The notes below the pieces were generated by a model. That model had not been told where the DNA came from, ran no database searches, and saw only the letters and a list, made by a program, of their open reading frames with translations. A stretch of DNA of 6,965 nt from Methylovulum sp. (lineage in GTDB: Bacteria; Pseudomonadota; Gammaproteobacteria; Methylococcales; Methylomonadaceae). Shown here piece by piece: positions 1-5,892 of this stretch; position 1 is the first letter of the stretch, and each line of letters starts with the position of its first letter. Made by a program: the position numbers and the translations under genes. The DNA lies in NCBI GenBank assembly GCA_028713595.1, contig JAQTNZ010000136.1, positions 1 through 6,965 on the forward strand, read 5' to 3'.

Positions 1-59
1 CCATTGCCCTAATCCCTCTAAAACAAACATACACATTAACCATGAGCAACACACTATGA
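1..59 (+). other. Left edge: possible tail of an upstream gene (fhcA expected) and fhcD leader
   Basis: Fhc operons of methylotrophs usually carry fhcA just upstream of fhcD, so the end of that gene may lie here. Two readings are possible. One frame reads Pro-Leu-Pro and stops with TAA at 10-12, leaving a 43-nt gap before fhcD. Another frame is open from the edge to TGA at 57-59 and would overlap the fhcD start as ATGA, the same arrangement seen between fhcD and fhcC. About 18 residues are not enough to choose. No convincing Shine-Dalgarno sequence lies before the fhcD ATG. Confidence 0.3.
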
Positions 60-952
60 TTATTAACGGTGTAACCATAGACGCTACGTTTGCCGAAGCG
101 TTTCCTATGAAAGCGACCCGCGCCATCATCACGGCGCAAAACGAGAAATGGGCGCTGATCGCCGCCCAAGCCATGACCGGCTTTGCCACATCGGTGATCG
201 CCTGTGGCTGTGAGGCCGGTATCGAGCGCACGTTAAGCCCCGAAGAAACCCCCGATGGCCGCCCTGGCGTGGCCGTCATGATCTTTGCCATGGGCGGCAA
301 AGGCCTGGCCAAACAACTGGAAACCCGCGCCGGACAATGCGTGTTGACCTCGCCGACTTCGGCTTTGTTTGCGGGCATAGACGGCGGCACCCGCATCCCC
401 TTTGGCAAAAATCTGCGCTACTTCGGCGATGGCTTCCAAATCGCCAAAGTCATCGGCGGCAAACGCTATTGGCGAGTACCCGTCATGGACGGCGAATTTT
501 TGGCCGAAGCGACCACCGGCCAAGTCGAAGCGATTGGCGGCGGCAATTTTTTGGTCTTGGCCCAGTCCCAACCACAAGCCTTGGCCGCCTGTGAAGCGGC
601 GATTGAAGCCATGAGAAAAATCCCCAACGTCATTATGCCCTTCCCTGGCGGGGTCGTGCGTTCCGGCTCCAAAGTCGGCTCCAAATACAAATCCTTGGGC
701 GCATCCAGCAACGATGCGTTCTGCCCAACCCTAAAAGGCATGACCAAAACCGAGTTGTCACCTGACATTGAATCGGTGATGGAAATCGTTATTGATGGCC
801 TGACCAAAGCCGACATTGACCACGCCATGCGCGTCGGCATCCAAGCCGTGTGCGACTTGGGCGCGGCCAACGGCATCCAACGCATCAGCGCGGGCAATTA
901 CGGCGGCAAGCTGGGGCCGTTCCACTTTCATTTACAGGAGATCATGGCATGA
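56..952 (+). CDS. fhcD: Formylmethanofuran:tetrahydromethanopterin formyltransferase (Ftr/FhcD)
   Basis: A cytoplasmic formyltransferase of 298 residues, the usual length for the Ftr/FhcD family. In methylotrophs it transfers the formyl group from formyl-tetrahydromethanopterin to methylofuran as part of the Fhc (formyltransferase/hydrolase) complex, on the route from formaldehyde to formate. Family signatures I recognise are the N-terminal TFAEAFPMKATR (residues 11-22), GCEAGIERTLSPEETPDGRPG (51-71), PFPGGVVRSGSKVGSKYKSL (195-214) followed by ASSNDAFCPTLKG, and GNYGGKLGPFHFHL near the C-terminus (280-293). The ATG at 56 is the first in frame and puts the conserved ING-V segment at the N-terminus, although it lacks a good ribosome binding site. 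The stop overlaps the fhcC start (ATGA, 949-952), so the two genes are translationally coupled. Nothing looks broken. The family assignment is very secure; the C1-oxidation role is inferred from the bacterial setting. Confidence 0.96.
   Translation: MIINGVTIDATFAEAFPMKATRAIITAQNEKWALIAAQAMTGFATSVIACGCEAGIERTLSPEETPDGRPGVAVMIFAMGGKGLAKQLETRAGQCVLTSPTSALFAGIDGGTRIPFGKNLRYFGDGFQIAKVIGGKRYWRVPVMDGEFLAEATTGQVEAIGGGNFLVLAQSQPQALAACEAAIEAMRKIPNVIMPFPGGVVRSGSKVGSKYKSLGASSNDAFCPTLKGMTKTELSPDIESVMEIVIDGLTKADIDHAMRVGIQAVCDLGAANGIQRISAGNYGGKLGPFHFHLQEIMA
936..940 (+). promoter_or_regulatory. Ribosome binding site of fhcC
   Basis: AGGAG lies 8 nt before the ATG at 949, inside the last codons of fhcD. It fixes the fhcC start at 949. 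An upstream in-frame start at 850 would add 33 residues that merely read fhcD in another frame. Confidence 0.8.
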
Positions 953-1761
953 GCGCGTTAACCTTAACCTTAAAATACCGCCCCGACCAGCGCGTGGACA
1001 TGTCACCGCTATCTTGCCACTTGTTACAGGACAAAGACCCCAGCGACATCGCCGCCATTGAACTGCAAAGCGGCAAATGCAAACTGCGCGTGGCTGACTT
1101 ATTTACCGTGTCCGGCTCCGACACCCAAACTATCATCATCAAAAACAGCTTTGACAAGCTCGATTTTATCGGCAAAGACCTTGACGGTGGCAGCATCACC
1201 GTCGAAGGCGACGCTGGCGCGTATCTGGCGATGGGCATGAAAACCGGTGAAATTACCGTCTCCGGCCATGCCGGGCTGTATGCCGGTTGTGAAATGAAAA
1301 AAGGCTATCTGGAAATTGGCGGCAATGTCGGCGACTTTTTGGGCGGGGCGTTGCCCGGCAACAAAATGGGCATGAAAGGCGGCATGATCTTGGTCAAAGG
1401 CAACGCGGGCGAGCGGGTCGGCGACCATTTACGGCGCGGCACCATCCTTATCGAAGGCGATGCGGGCGATTATTGCGGCTCACGCATGACCGCCGGCACT
1501 ATCGCGGTCATGGGGCAAACCGGACGTTACCTAGGCTACGCCATGCGCCGTGGCACCTTATTGCTCTGGAACCCACCGCAATTGTCCGCCAGCTTCAACG
1601 ATTGCGGCACCCATACCCTAGCGTTTTTGCCCCTGCTGTTCAGAGCCTTGCAAACGTTAAACTCAAAATTTGCCGACAGCACGGCGGCGTTTAACCGCGT
1701 CCAACGTTATGCAGGCGATATGGCGGAAATGGGGCGCGGGGAAGTGTTGGTTAGGAAATAA
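949..1761 (+). CDS. fhcC: Formylmethanofuran dehydrogenase subunit C (formyltransferase/hydrolase complex subunit C)
   Basis: A 270-residue FwdC/FhcC-type subunit. It forms part of the Fhc complex, in which FhcA hydrolyses formyl-methylofuran to formate; FhcC is mainly a structural scaffold. The core (about residues 79-206) is a run of glycine-rich repeats with the pattern G-x-x-G-x-x-x-G, for example VEGDAGAYLAMGMKTG, VSGHAGLYAGCEMKKG, VKGNAGERVGDHLRRG, IEGDAGDYCGSRMTAG and VMGQTGRYLGYAMRRG. This is the right-handed beta-helix fold shared with the C-terminal domain of glutamate synthase. The gene starts inside the fhcD stop (ATGA) behind a well-placed AGGAG. It is the last fhc gene here; a hairpin follows 15 nt after the stop and the next genes are unrelated. 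The GltB-like domain alone could suggest glutamate synthase, but the adjacent fhcD and the N-terminus (SALTLTLKYRPDQRVDMSPL) settle it as FhcC. Confidence 0.95.
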   Translation: MSALTLTLKYRPDQRVDMSPLSCHLLQDKDPSDIAAIELQSGKCKLRVADLFTVSGSDTQTIIIKNSFDKLDFIGKDLDGGSITVEGDAGAYLAMGMKTGEITVSGHAGLYAGCEMKKGYLEIGGNVGDFLGGALPGNKMGMKGGMILVKGNAGERVGDHLRRGTILIEGDAGDYCGSRMTAGTIAVMGQTGRYLGYAMRRGTLLLWNPPQLSASFNDCGTHTLAFLPLLFRALQTLNSKFADSTAAFNRVQRYAGDMAEMGRGEVLVRK

Positions 1762-1776
1762 TCGGTAGAACCTGAA

Positions 1777-1809
1777 TGATACGGGATAAGCGACACCCAT
1801 CCCGTATTA
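1777..1809 (+). terminator. Hairpin after fhcC, possible terminator
   Basis: Perfect 9-bp arms ATACGGGAT (1779-1787) and ATCCCGTAT (1799-1807), extended to 11 bp by a G-T and a T-A pair, enclose an 11-nt loop. It stands 15 nt past the fhcC stop, where an operon terminator is expected. There is no T tract after it, so it may instead stabilise the mRNA 3' end or be a repeat unit. Confidence 0.4.
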
Positions 1810-1857
1810 GGCAACCGCTTTAATTGGGCTGGGTATCAGTGGATTTAACAGGGTCGC

Positions 1858-1862
1858 GGGAG
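1858..1862 (+). promoter_or_regulatory. Ribosome binding site of the antitoxin gene
   Basis: GGGAG lies 6 nt before the ATG at 1869. It favours this start over an in-frame TTG at 1824, which has no such site. No clear promoter was found between fhcC and this point. Confidence 0.6.
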
Positions 1863-1868
1863 ACATTA

Positions 1869-2081
1869 ATGAACACGCTACAAGAAAGAATTAATCAGGA
1901 GCTTGATAGCCTACCTTTAAGTTCACAAAAAGAAGTGTTCGATTTTGTACTCTTCCTTAAGCAAAAAGCCAACACTGAAACCGACCAGGATTTTTTGTCA
2001 AAAAATGCAGGCATTAAACAAGCCATTATCGATGGCTTAAATACACCGCTTGATGAATGCTCAGAGCAATTAGAGTGGTGA
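1869..2081 (+). CDS. Putative type II antitoxin, DUF2281-like
   Basis: A small protein of 70 residues. The N-terminal half has the helical pattern of DUF2281-type antitoxins: INQELDSLPLSSQKEVFDFVLFLKQK (residues 8-33, key features being SLP, the helix EVFDF and FLKQK). The C-terminal half is acidic and ends in Glu-Gln-Leu-Glu-Trp, a plausible toxin-wrapping tail. Its stop TGA (2079-2081) shares one base with the start of the toxin gene, typical of a coupled antitoxin-toxin pair with the antitoxin first. The expected role is to bind and neutralise the downstream RNase toxin and, as a complex, repress the operon. I see no recognisable DNA-binding domain of the YefM/Phd type, the usual partner of YoeB toxins, so the regulatory role is uncertain. 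The start at 1869 is chosen for its ribosome binding site. Confidence 0.72.
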   Translation: MNTLQERINQELDSLPLSSQKEVFDFVLFLKQKANTETDQDFLSKNAGIKQAIIDGLNTPLDECSEQLEW

Positions 2082-2341
2082 TGTATAAGCTGTATTACAC
2101 CATCCGGGCAAAAAAAGATGCCCAGCTGATAAAAGCCTCTAACCTGAAAAGTAAAGCGGAAGCGTTATTAAGGTTAATTGCCCAAAACCCTTATGCTTAC
2201 CCGCCTGAATTTGAATTTTTAAAAGGTGAATTAAAAGGCGCAATTTCCAGACGGATTAATAAACAGCATCGGCTTGTTTATGAAGTTTTAGAAAAAGAGC
2301 GGGCGATAAAAATTATCATGATGTGGACGCATTATGAGTAA
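2081..2341 (+). CDS. YoeB/Txe-family toxin (translation-dependent mRNA endoribonuclease)
   Basis: A toxin of 86 residues, essentially the length of E. coli YoeB (84). This family enters the ribosomal A site and cuts mRNA there, stopping translation when the antitoxin is lost. The family core is clear: KAxxLLRLIAQNPYAYPPEFE-like region, then FEFLKGELKGAISRRINKQH (residues 44-63), RLVYEV and a final MWTHYE. Aligned by hand with YoeB, the catalytic set Glu46, Arg65, His83 and Tyr84 corresponds to Glu45, Arg64, His84 and Tyr85 here, so the enzyme looks intact. The ATG at 2081 overlaps the antitoxin stop by one base. A GTG directly before it (2078) is an alternative start adding one residue. The neighbourhood looks more A+T-rich than fhcDC, in keeping with acquisition. 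The pairing with a DUF2281-like partner rather than YefM is noteworthy. Confidence 0.9.
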   Translation: MYKLYYTIRAKKDAQLIKASNLKSKAEALLRLIAQNPYAYPPEFEFLKGELKGAISRRINKQHRLVYEVLEKERAIKIIMMWTHYE

Positions 2342-2374
2342 AAGCACACGGGGATAGCCCACATTGCCATCGCT

Positions 2375-2398
2375 CCCATGCTTGATAGCAAGCATGGG
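2375..2398. repeat. Palindromic hairpin between convergent toxin and endonuclease genes
   Basis: Perfect 10-bp arms CCCATGCTTG (2375-2384) and CAAGCATGGG (2389-2398) enclose a 4-nt loop ATAG; short outer arms GGATA (2352-2356) and TATCC (2399-2403) could extend it imperfectly. It lies 33 nt past the toxin stop and 18 nt past the endonuclease stop on the other strand, so it could serve as a two-way terminator, but no T tract follows on either strand. Its form resembles the REP-like extragenic palindromes common in proteobacteria. Confidence 0.55.
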
Positions 2399-2416
2399 TA
2401 TCCACAGCCTTTAATT

Positions 2417-3382
2417 TTAAGGCTCTGCTGATTTTTCAGCACTATAGGGCCCTAAAAATCTATCTCCGTTAAAATGGATCAGGTGGGACGGGGCATCGGC
2501 AACCCAGACTTCGGTTTCCCAAGCAATTTCGGAAAGATAGCGCGTCATAAGCTGGCGGGAAGGGAAAGCCGTTACATAAACCAGCCCTGCCGAGGCGCCA
2601 GCAAACAGAACAGCAAGTTCTGCATGACGCTTGCCGTCAACCGGGCCGTGACTGGTGACGGACTCCACCAACAGCAACCAATTTTTTTCAGGGTAGTAAA
2701 GCACCACATCCGGCATTTTGCCGTGTGAATCGACACTTACACCCAATTTGGCCAACAAGCCTTTATCGAAATAACCCCACTTTTCGCCGGTGTCCCCGAC
2801 ATAAACCAATACGCCGCCGTGGACATAGCGCGGCGCAAAATCTTCGACAATGGCTTTGATAAGTTCGCTATGCTCTCCGGGGCTGAGATTTATTGCTTGT
2901 CCGGCGGCAATCTGTACAGGGACAAGCCATTGCTCCCGTACCTTCGCATATCGGGCGGCGAGGGTTTCCCGAATAGAAAAGTAGTGCAATAAGGTGGAGT
3001 CCCATAAATGACCGCCATAGGTTTTCAAAAGCGCGAGGGTTTCCGGCTCAATCTGGTAAACGGCCTTAGGGCTGTTTACCGCCCGGTTAGGTTCATCAGG
3101 ATTATAAAGCGCTATCCCTGCGGCAACGAACTGGTGCATGGTTTGACGGCGGAACGTTTCGCGGGTGTTGGGCGCATAGTCCTTGCCATAATGGTTGCGG
3201 CTAAAATCCATCATCGGCGTTATGCCCATAAGCGGGTTCTCGATTTGCGCCCAAGTCTTTTCAGGTGTCAGATTCAATAACGCCAGCAAACAAAGTGCCG
3301 AACGTTCATTCTGTTGGGGACGGGGCAAACCCAAAGCCGCGAGAATTTTTAGAGCGTCTTGGATGTTGTTGTTTTCGGCCAT
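2417..3382 (-). CDS. Type II restriction endonuclease, PstI/BsuBI family
   Basis: A 321-residue endonuclease of the BsuBI/PstI family, whose characterised members recognise CTGCAG. The N-terminal half (about 1-155) matches the family's N-terminal DNA-binding part, with LGLPRPQQNERSALCLLALL at 18-37 and HYGKDYAPNTRETFRRQTMH at 64-83. The C-terminal half carries the nuclease core: KMPDVVLYYPEKNWLLLVES (222-241) with Asp225 and Glu240 as likely metal ligands, then the family hallmark TSHGPVDGKRHAEL (243-256). The start is placed at the ATG giving MAENNNIQDAL; 21 further in-frame residues upstream overlap the methyltransferase end and show no family similarity. The gene begins inside the methyltransferase gene (34-nt overlap). 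The nearest AGGA (3399-3402) is 16 nt from the ATG, too far to be efficient, so translation probably depends on the upstream gene and stays low. No separate controller gene is seen. CTGCAG specificity is inferred from the family. Confidence 0.93.
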   Translation of the reverse strand: MAENNNIQDALKILAALGLPRPQQNERSALCLLALLNLTPEKTWAQIENPLMGITPMMDFSRNHYGKDYAPNTRETFRRQTMHQFVAAGIALYNPDEPNRAVNSPKAVYQIEPETLALLKTYGGHLWDSTLLHYFSIRETLAARYAKVREQWLVPVQIAAGQAINLSPGEHSELIKAIVEDFAPRYVHGGVLVYVGDTGEKWGYFDKGLLAKLGVSVDSHGKMPDVVLYYPEKNWLLLVESVTSHGPVDGKRHAELAVLFAGASAGLVYVTAFPSRQLMTRYLSEIAWETEVWVADAPSHLIHFNGDRFLGPYSAEKSAEP

Positions 3383-4854
3383 GTGATACTTGCAATTTTC
3401 CTGTCGATAGTTTCTTGATCCAGCTCGTTTTGATTCCTTGCCCAAATGCCAAGCTGGGCCAATAAATCACGGCTGGGGTATTTCATTTGGCGCAAGTCGG
3501 TGGCGTTAACTTGCGTGTGGCCGCTAAAACGGCGGAATTGCCCGTCAACAGCCGTGCCATTCAAGAACACGCTCAAGCCTAGGGCAACATTTTCGGCAAG
3601 CCCTTGTTTGCCACAATGGAAAATATTCAGGTGGTTTTCAAACCCCAACACAGGGCTATTGAACGCATCGGGGTAAACCATGCTGGCCGTAATACGGCGT
3701 TTTTCTTCTTTGGATGAAAACCGCCGCACAACAACATAACAGCCGTTTGGATAAAACCATTTTTCGGTTGCATCGTTCCGCATGATCGCATTGGGCTTTT
3801 TAATGCCCTGCTTAGGCCAGTCAAGCGACCCGCCAGAAAAATGATGGGGGTAAAGCAAGGGGACGCTTCCTGCTTCCGGCATCTGCCGAAGATGTTCTTT
3901 TAACCGAAAATCCACAACCGGCCCGGTTGACACTTGCAGGTTAATCTGTGTAAGTGAACAGTTAACAAGAGGGGAAAGCCCAATTTCATTATTTTCTGGT
4001 GAAGTCGGAATATGAATAAAATGCCCGGCATCGTCTGGGAAAACAATACGGCCAAAGGGATAAACGTAAGTTTCGGTATAAAAAAAACGGTCATCGGTTG
4101 AGGTGGAAATGGTCACATCACCCTGCGGTGCGTCCCGCTCAAGCAGGATGATGATATTTTCCTGCAAGACATCATCATCTTTAAAAGCACGATCACGGGA
4201 GCCAAAAAGATGCAGGTGTTTAATTGCGGTTTTGGATAAAATCAGCTCACGGAATGGCCTGTAGTAAAGGCCATTGCAAAAACTACGTGGAATGATGGCG
4301 ACAATCTGGCCACCTGGCTGCATCAGTTCAAGGGCAAGCGCAACAAAAGCCGAATAGAGGTTAACCGTTTCAATCCCGACTTGGCGAAGCAAAAGCCGAT
4401 GACGTGAAGCGCTATTGATTTTTTTATAAGGCGGATTCAAGATGGCATGGGTAAAATTCCGTTTCCCCTCACATATCAGCTTTACGGCTTCTTCGATAAA
4501 GTCCCCAGACAACACAGAACTGTCCATATCAAGTTCGCCGGGATATGCCGCCAGTGTCCGAGCCAAATGCCCGCGCATATTCGCGTCTATCTCATAAGAC
4601 ACAACATTGACACGCTGAAAATCAAAGCCACTGGACACCCAACGGTTAAGGAAAGCCGCAGAAAGCGAGCCTATACCCGCCCCCGCATCCAAAAGCCTTG
4701 CTGTTTGCAAAGTTGATGGTTCAAAAAGGGATGCCATGAAGTGGGCAACCGTTGAAGAGGTCATAAACTGACCCCATTCTGATTTGTGCTTGCGGCTAAT
4801 TTGCCGCCCTACCTCTCTACGGACGGTATCGACATGTTCAAGCAGTTGCAGCAT
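3349..4854 (-). CDS. Adenine-specific DNA methyltransferase, PstI/BsuBI family (type II modification)
   Basis: A 501-residue N6-adenine methyltransferase that should protect the sites cut by the downstream endonuclease; characterised relatives methylate the A of CTGCAG. Visible motifs in order: a motif X-like segment GQFMTSSTVAHFMA (28-41), the AdoMet-binding motif I LLDAGAGIGSLSAAFL (54-69), motif II YEID (87-90), and the catalytic motif IV NPPY (140-143), the gamma-class order. The C-terminal half contains STGPVVDFR and RFSGHTQVNATDLRQMKYPS, conserved in this family and probably part of target recognition. Length is close to M.PstI, about 500 residues. The ATG at 4854 has a weak AGG 6 nt upstream and a small inverted repeat 20 nt upstream. 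The modification gene is read first, the safe order for host protection. Recognition sequence is inferred from family only. Confidence 0.94.
   Translation of the reverse strand: MLQLLEHVDTVRREVGRQISRKHKSEWGQFMTSSTVAHFMASLFEPSTLQTARLLDAGAGIGSLSAAFLNRWVSSGFDFQRVNVVSYEIDANMRGHLARTLAAYPGELDMDSSVLSGDFIEEAVKLICEGKRNFTHAILNPPYKKINSASRHRLLLRQVGIETVNLYSAFVALALELMQPGGQIVAIIPRSFCNGLYYRPFRELILSKTAIKHLHLFGSRDRAFKDDDVLQENIIILLERDAPQGDVTISTSTDDRFFYTETYVYPFGRIVFPDDAGHFIHIPTSPENNEIGLSPLVNCSLTQINLQVSTGPVVDFRLKEHLRQMPEAGSVPLLYPHHFSGGSLDWPKQGIKKPNAIMRNDATEKWFYPNGCYVVVRRFSSKEEKRRITASMVYPDAFNSPVLGFENHLNIFHCGKQGLAENVALGLSVFLNGTAVDGQFRRFSGHTQVNATDLRQMKYPSRDLLAQLGIWARNQNELDQETIDRKIASITWPKTTTSKTL
3397..3402 (-). promoter_or_regulatory. 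Displaced ribosome binding site before the endonuclease start
   Basis: AGGAAA on the minus strand lies 14 nt (from its last base) before the endonuclease ATG at 3382, against a usual 5-9 nt. It is the only purine-rich candidate, which suggests weak or coupled translation of the endonuclease. Confidence 0.35.
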
Positions 4855-4873
4855 TGATGGCCTAAAATTGGAT

Positions 4874-4887
4874 AACTGGACTCAGTT
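4874..4887. promoter_or_regulatory. Inverted repeat in the leader of the methyltransferase gene, possible operator
   Basis: AACTG (4874-4878) and CAGTT (4883-4887) are inverted around GACT, 20 nt before the methyltransferase ATG. A -10-like TCTAAT on the minus strand (4895-4900) would place the transcription start about at the edge of this repeat. No good -35 is seen. Methyltransferases of some type II systems repress their own genes through sites like this, so an operator is possible but the arms are short. Confidence 0.25.
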
Positions 4888-4950
4888 TAGCATTATTAGA
4901 CATATCGGCCATAAACCTAAGAGTTGGCGGAAAATACCCCACCCCCATTG

Positions 4951-4976
4951 CACCTTCATGCCAAAACATGAAGGCG
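4951..4976 (-). terminator. Hairpin after ubiK, possible terminator
   Basis: Arms CCTTCATG (4953-4960) and CATGAAGG (4967-4974) form 8 bp around a 6-nt loop CCAAAA, with one further outer C-G pair beyond a mismatch. It begins 10 nt past the ubiK stop, separating that operon from the methyltransferase gene. There is no T tract on the minus strand, so termination strength is doubtful. Confidence 0.45.
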
Positions 4977-4986
4977 CATCAAGCGG

Positions 4987-5265
4987 TTAATCTTCCGAAT
5001 ACTCCACTACGTCAACCAAAGGCGTTTGCGCTTGCTCGATGGCGGCGACGCGCTTTTCCAAGTCTTCCAATTTGGTGCGGGTTTTCGCCAGCACCATTTT
5101 TTGGACTTCAAACTCTTCCCTAGTTACCAAGTCCAATTTGCCTAGGGCGCTTTGCAATATGGCGTGGAAGTTTTTTTCCAAATCTTCTTTAAAATTGTTC
5201 AGGCCGGGCGGGATAACCCCGGCCAGACGGTTGGCGATGTCATCTATGGCTTTAGCATCAAACAT
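4987..5265 (-). CDS. ubiK: Ubiquinone biosynthesis accessory factor UbiK (YqiC/BMFP family)
   Basis: A 92-residue protein of the UbiK (YqiC) family. In E. coli UbiK is needed for efficient aerobic ubiquinone synthesis, binds UbiJ, and associates with the membrane and lipids; it forms a coiled-coil trimer. The family pattern is clear: MFDAKAIDDIANRLAGVIPP (1-20), an amphipathic segment FKEDLEKNFHAILQSALGKL (25-44), the hallmark DLVTREEFEVQKMVL (45-59), and a heptad-like coiled coil TRTKLEDLEKRVAAIEQ (62-78) before an acidic tail. The ATG at 5265 is chosen because it has GAGAG 5 nt upstream and matches the family N-terminus; a GTG four codons earlier has neither. It lies 29 nt after the MarR-type gene on the same strand, so it is probably the last gene of that operon. 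The combination with speE and a MarR regulator is unusual for E. coli-type ubiK loci. Confidence 0.9.
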   Translation of the reverse strand: MFDAKAIDDIANRLAGVIPPGLNNFKEDLEKNFHAILQSALGKLDLVTREEFEVQKMVLAKTRTKLEDLEKRVAAIEQAQTPLVDVVEYSED

Positions 5266-5294
5266 GGTGGCTCTCACGGTAAGTAAAGGGGCTG

Positions 5295-5888
5295 CTAAGG
5301 GGAGGTATTAGCAGACGGGTCAAAACCGTCAGCAAGGATATGCTCACGGCATATTTTAACGGAATCGCTTTGGCTTAAGGGCAACTGGGTCAAGTTACAT
5401 TGGTAGTGGTTAGCCACTTCAATGAAGTTGATGCAGGAATGGCACACCCCAAAGCTTTTGGCGTTGTTGGCCTTTTGTAACTCAATCAAGACATTGCTTA
5501 ACGCCTCTTCAATGGTGGTGAAGCTTTGTGAGGCGATAATGGCTTGCGCTTGGGCGAACACGTCTATGGGCTTGATCTCGTCCAACAGCCGCCGCCCTTC
5601 GTCCGATAGGGCCAGATGCACCACACGCCCATCTTCGCTGTCTTGGCTTTTGACGACATAGTCTTTCCGCTCCAAGACTTGGATGGATTGGGAGATAGTG
5701 CCTTTGGTCAGGCCTAAGAATTCGGCGACCGCAGCGGGGGTGTCGCTAAAACGGTTGCAGGTGGACAAATAGTCCAACACTTGGACGTGTACGGGCTGCA
5801 AGCCGATGGCGACAAATTTTTTCCGCTCTTCGGAACGCAACAGATTACTGATGCGCTCGATTAGCCTAAAGGTGTTTAAGTCATCCAT
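5295..5888 (-). CDS. MarR-family transcriptional regulator with a C-terminal four-cysteine tail
   Basis: A 197-residue regulator, longer than the usual 140-160 of MarR proteins. Residues about 30-100 form a winged helix: LQPVHVQVLDYLSTC (30-44), PAAVAEFLGLTKGTISQSIQ (51-70, with TKGTISQSIQ as recognition helix), then the wing SQDSEDGRVVHLALSDEG (81-98), where DGR is the MarR hallmark. Flanking helices (about 5-25 and 105-142) should make the dimer interface. The added C-terminus (145-183) contains VCHSCINF, YQCNLTQLPL and KICREH, giving Cys149, Cys152, Cys164 and Cys180 plus His150 and His183. This spacing suggests bound zinc or a redox-sensitive site; that is inference. The ATG at 5888 is 4 nt past the speE stop, with no clear ribosome binding site, so translation is probably coupled to speE. 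A longer in-frame reading into speE is an out-of-frame shadow. The ligand and targets are unknown; its own operon is the natural candidate. Confidence 0.88.
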   Translation of the reverse strand: MDDLNTFRLIERISNLLRSEERKKFVAIGLQPVHVQVLDYLSTCNRFSDTPAAVAEFLGLTKGTISQSIQVLERKDYVVKSQDSEDGRVVHLALSDEGRRLLDEIKPIDVFAQAQAIIASQSFTTIEEALSNVLIELQKANNAKSFGVCHSCINFIEVANHYQCNLTQLPLSQSDSVKICREHILADGFDPSANTSP

Positions 5889-5892
5889 TCGT

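Noticed and set aside
79..206. Possibility that the glycine repeats of FhcC are a DNA tandem repeat
   Set aside because: The numbers here are FhcC residues. The repeats exist at protein level as a beta-helix pattern, while the nucleotide sequences of the units diverge, so this is not a DNA repeat.
466..897. 143-codon minus-strand reading frame opposite fhcD
   Set aside because: Shadow of fhcD in G+C-rich coding sequence, without protein family features.
850..948. Longer fhcC reading starting at 850
   Set aside because: It translates fhcD out of frame; the ATG at 949 has a good AGGAG and gives the family N-terminus.
3383..3445. N-terminal extension of the endonuclease by 21 residues
   Set aside because: It lies wholly within the methyltransferase gene, is rich in charged residues without family similarity, and MAENNN is the natural start.
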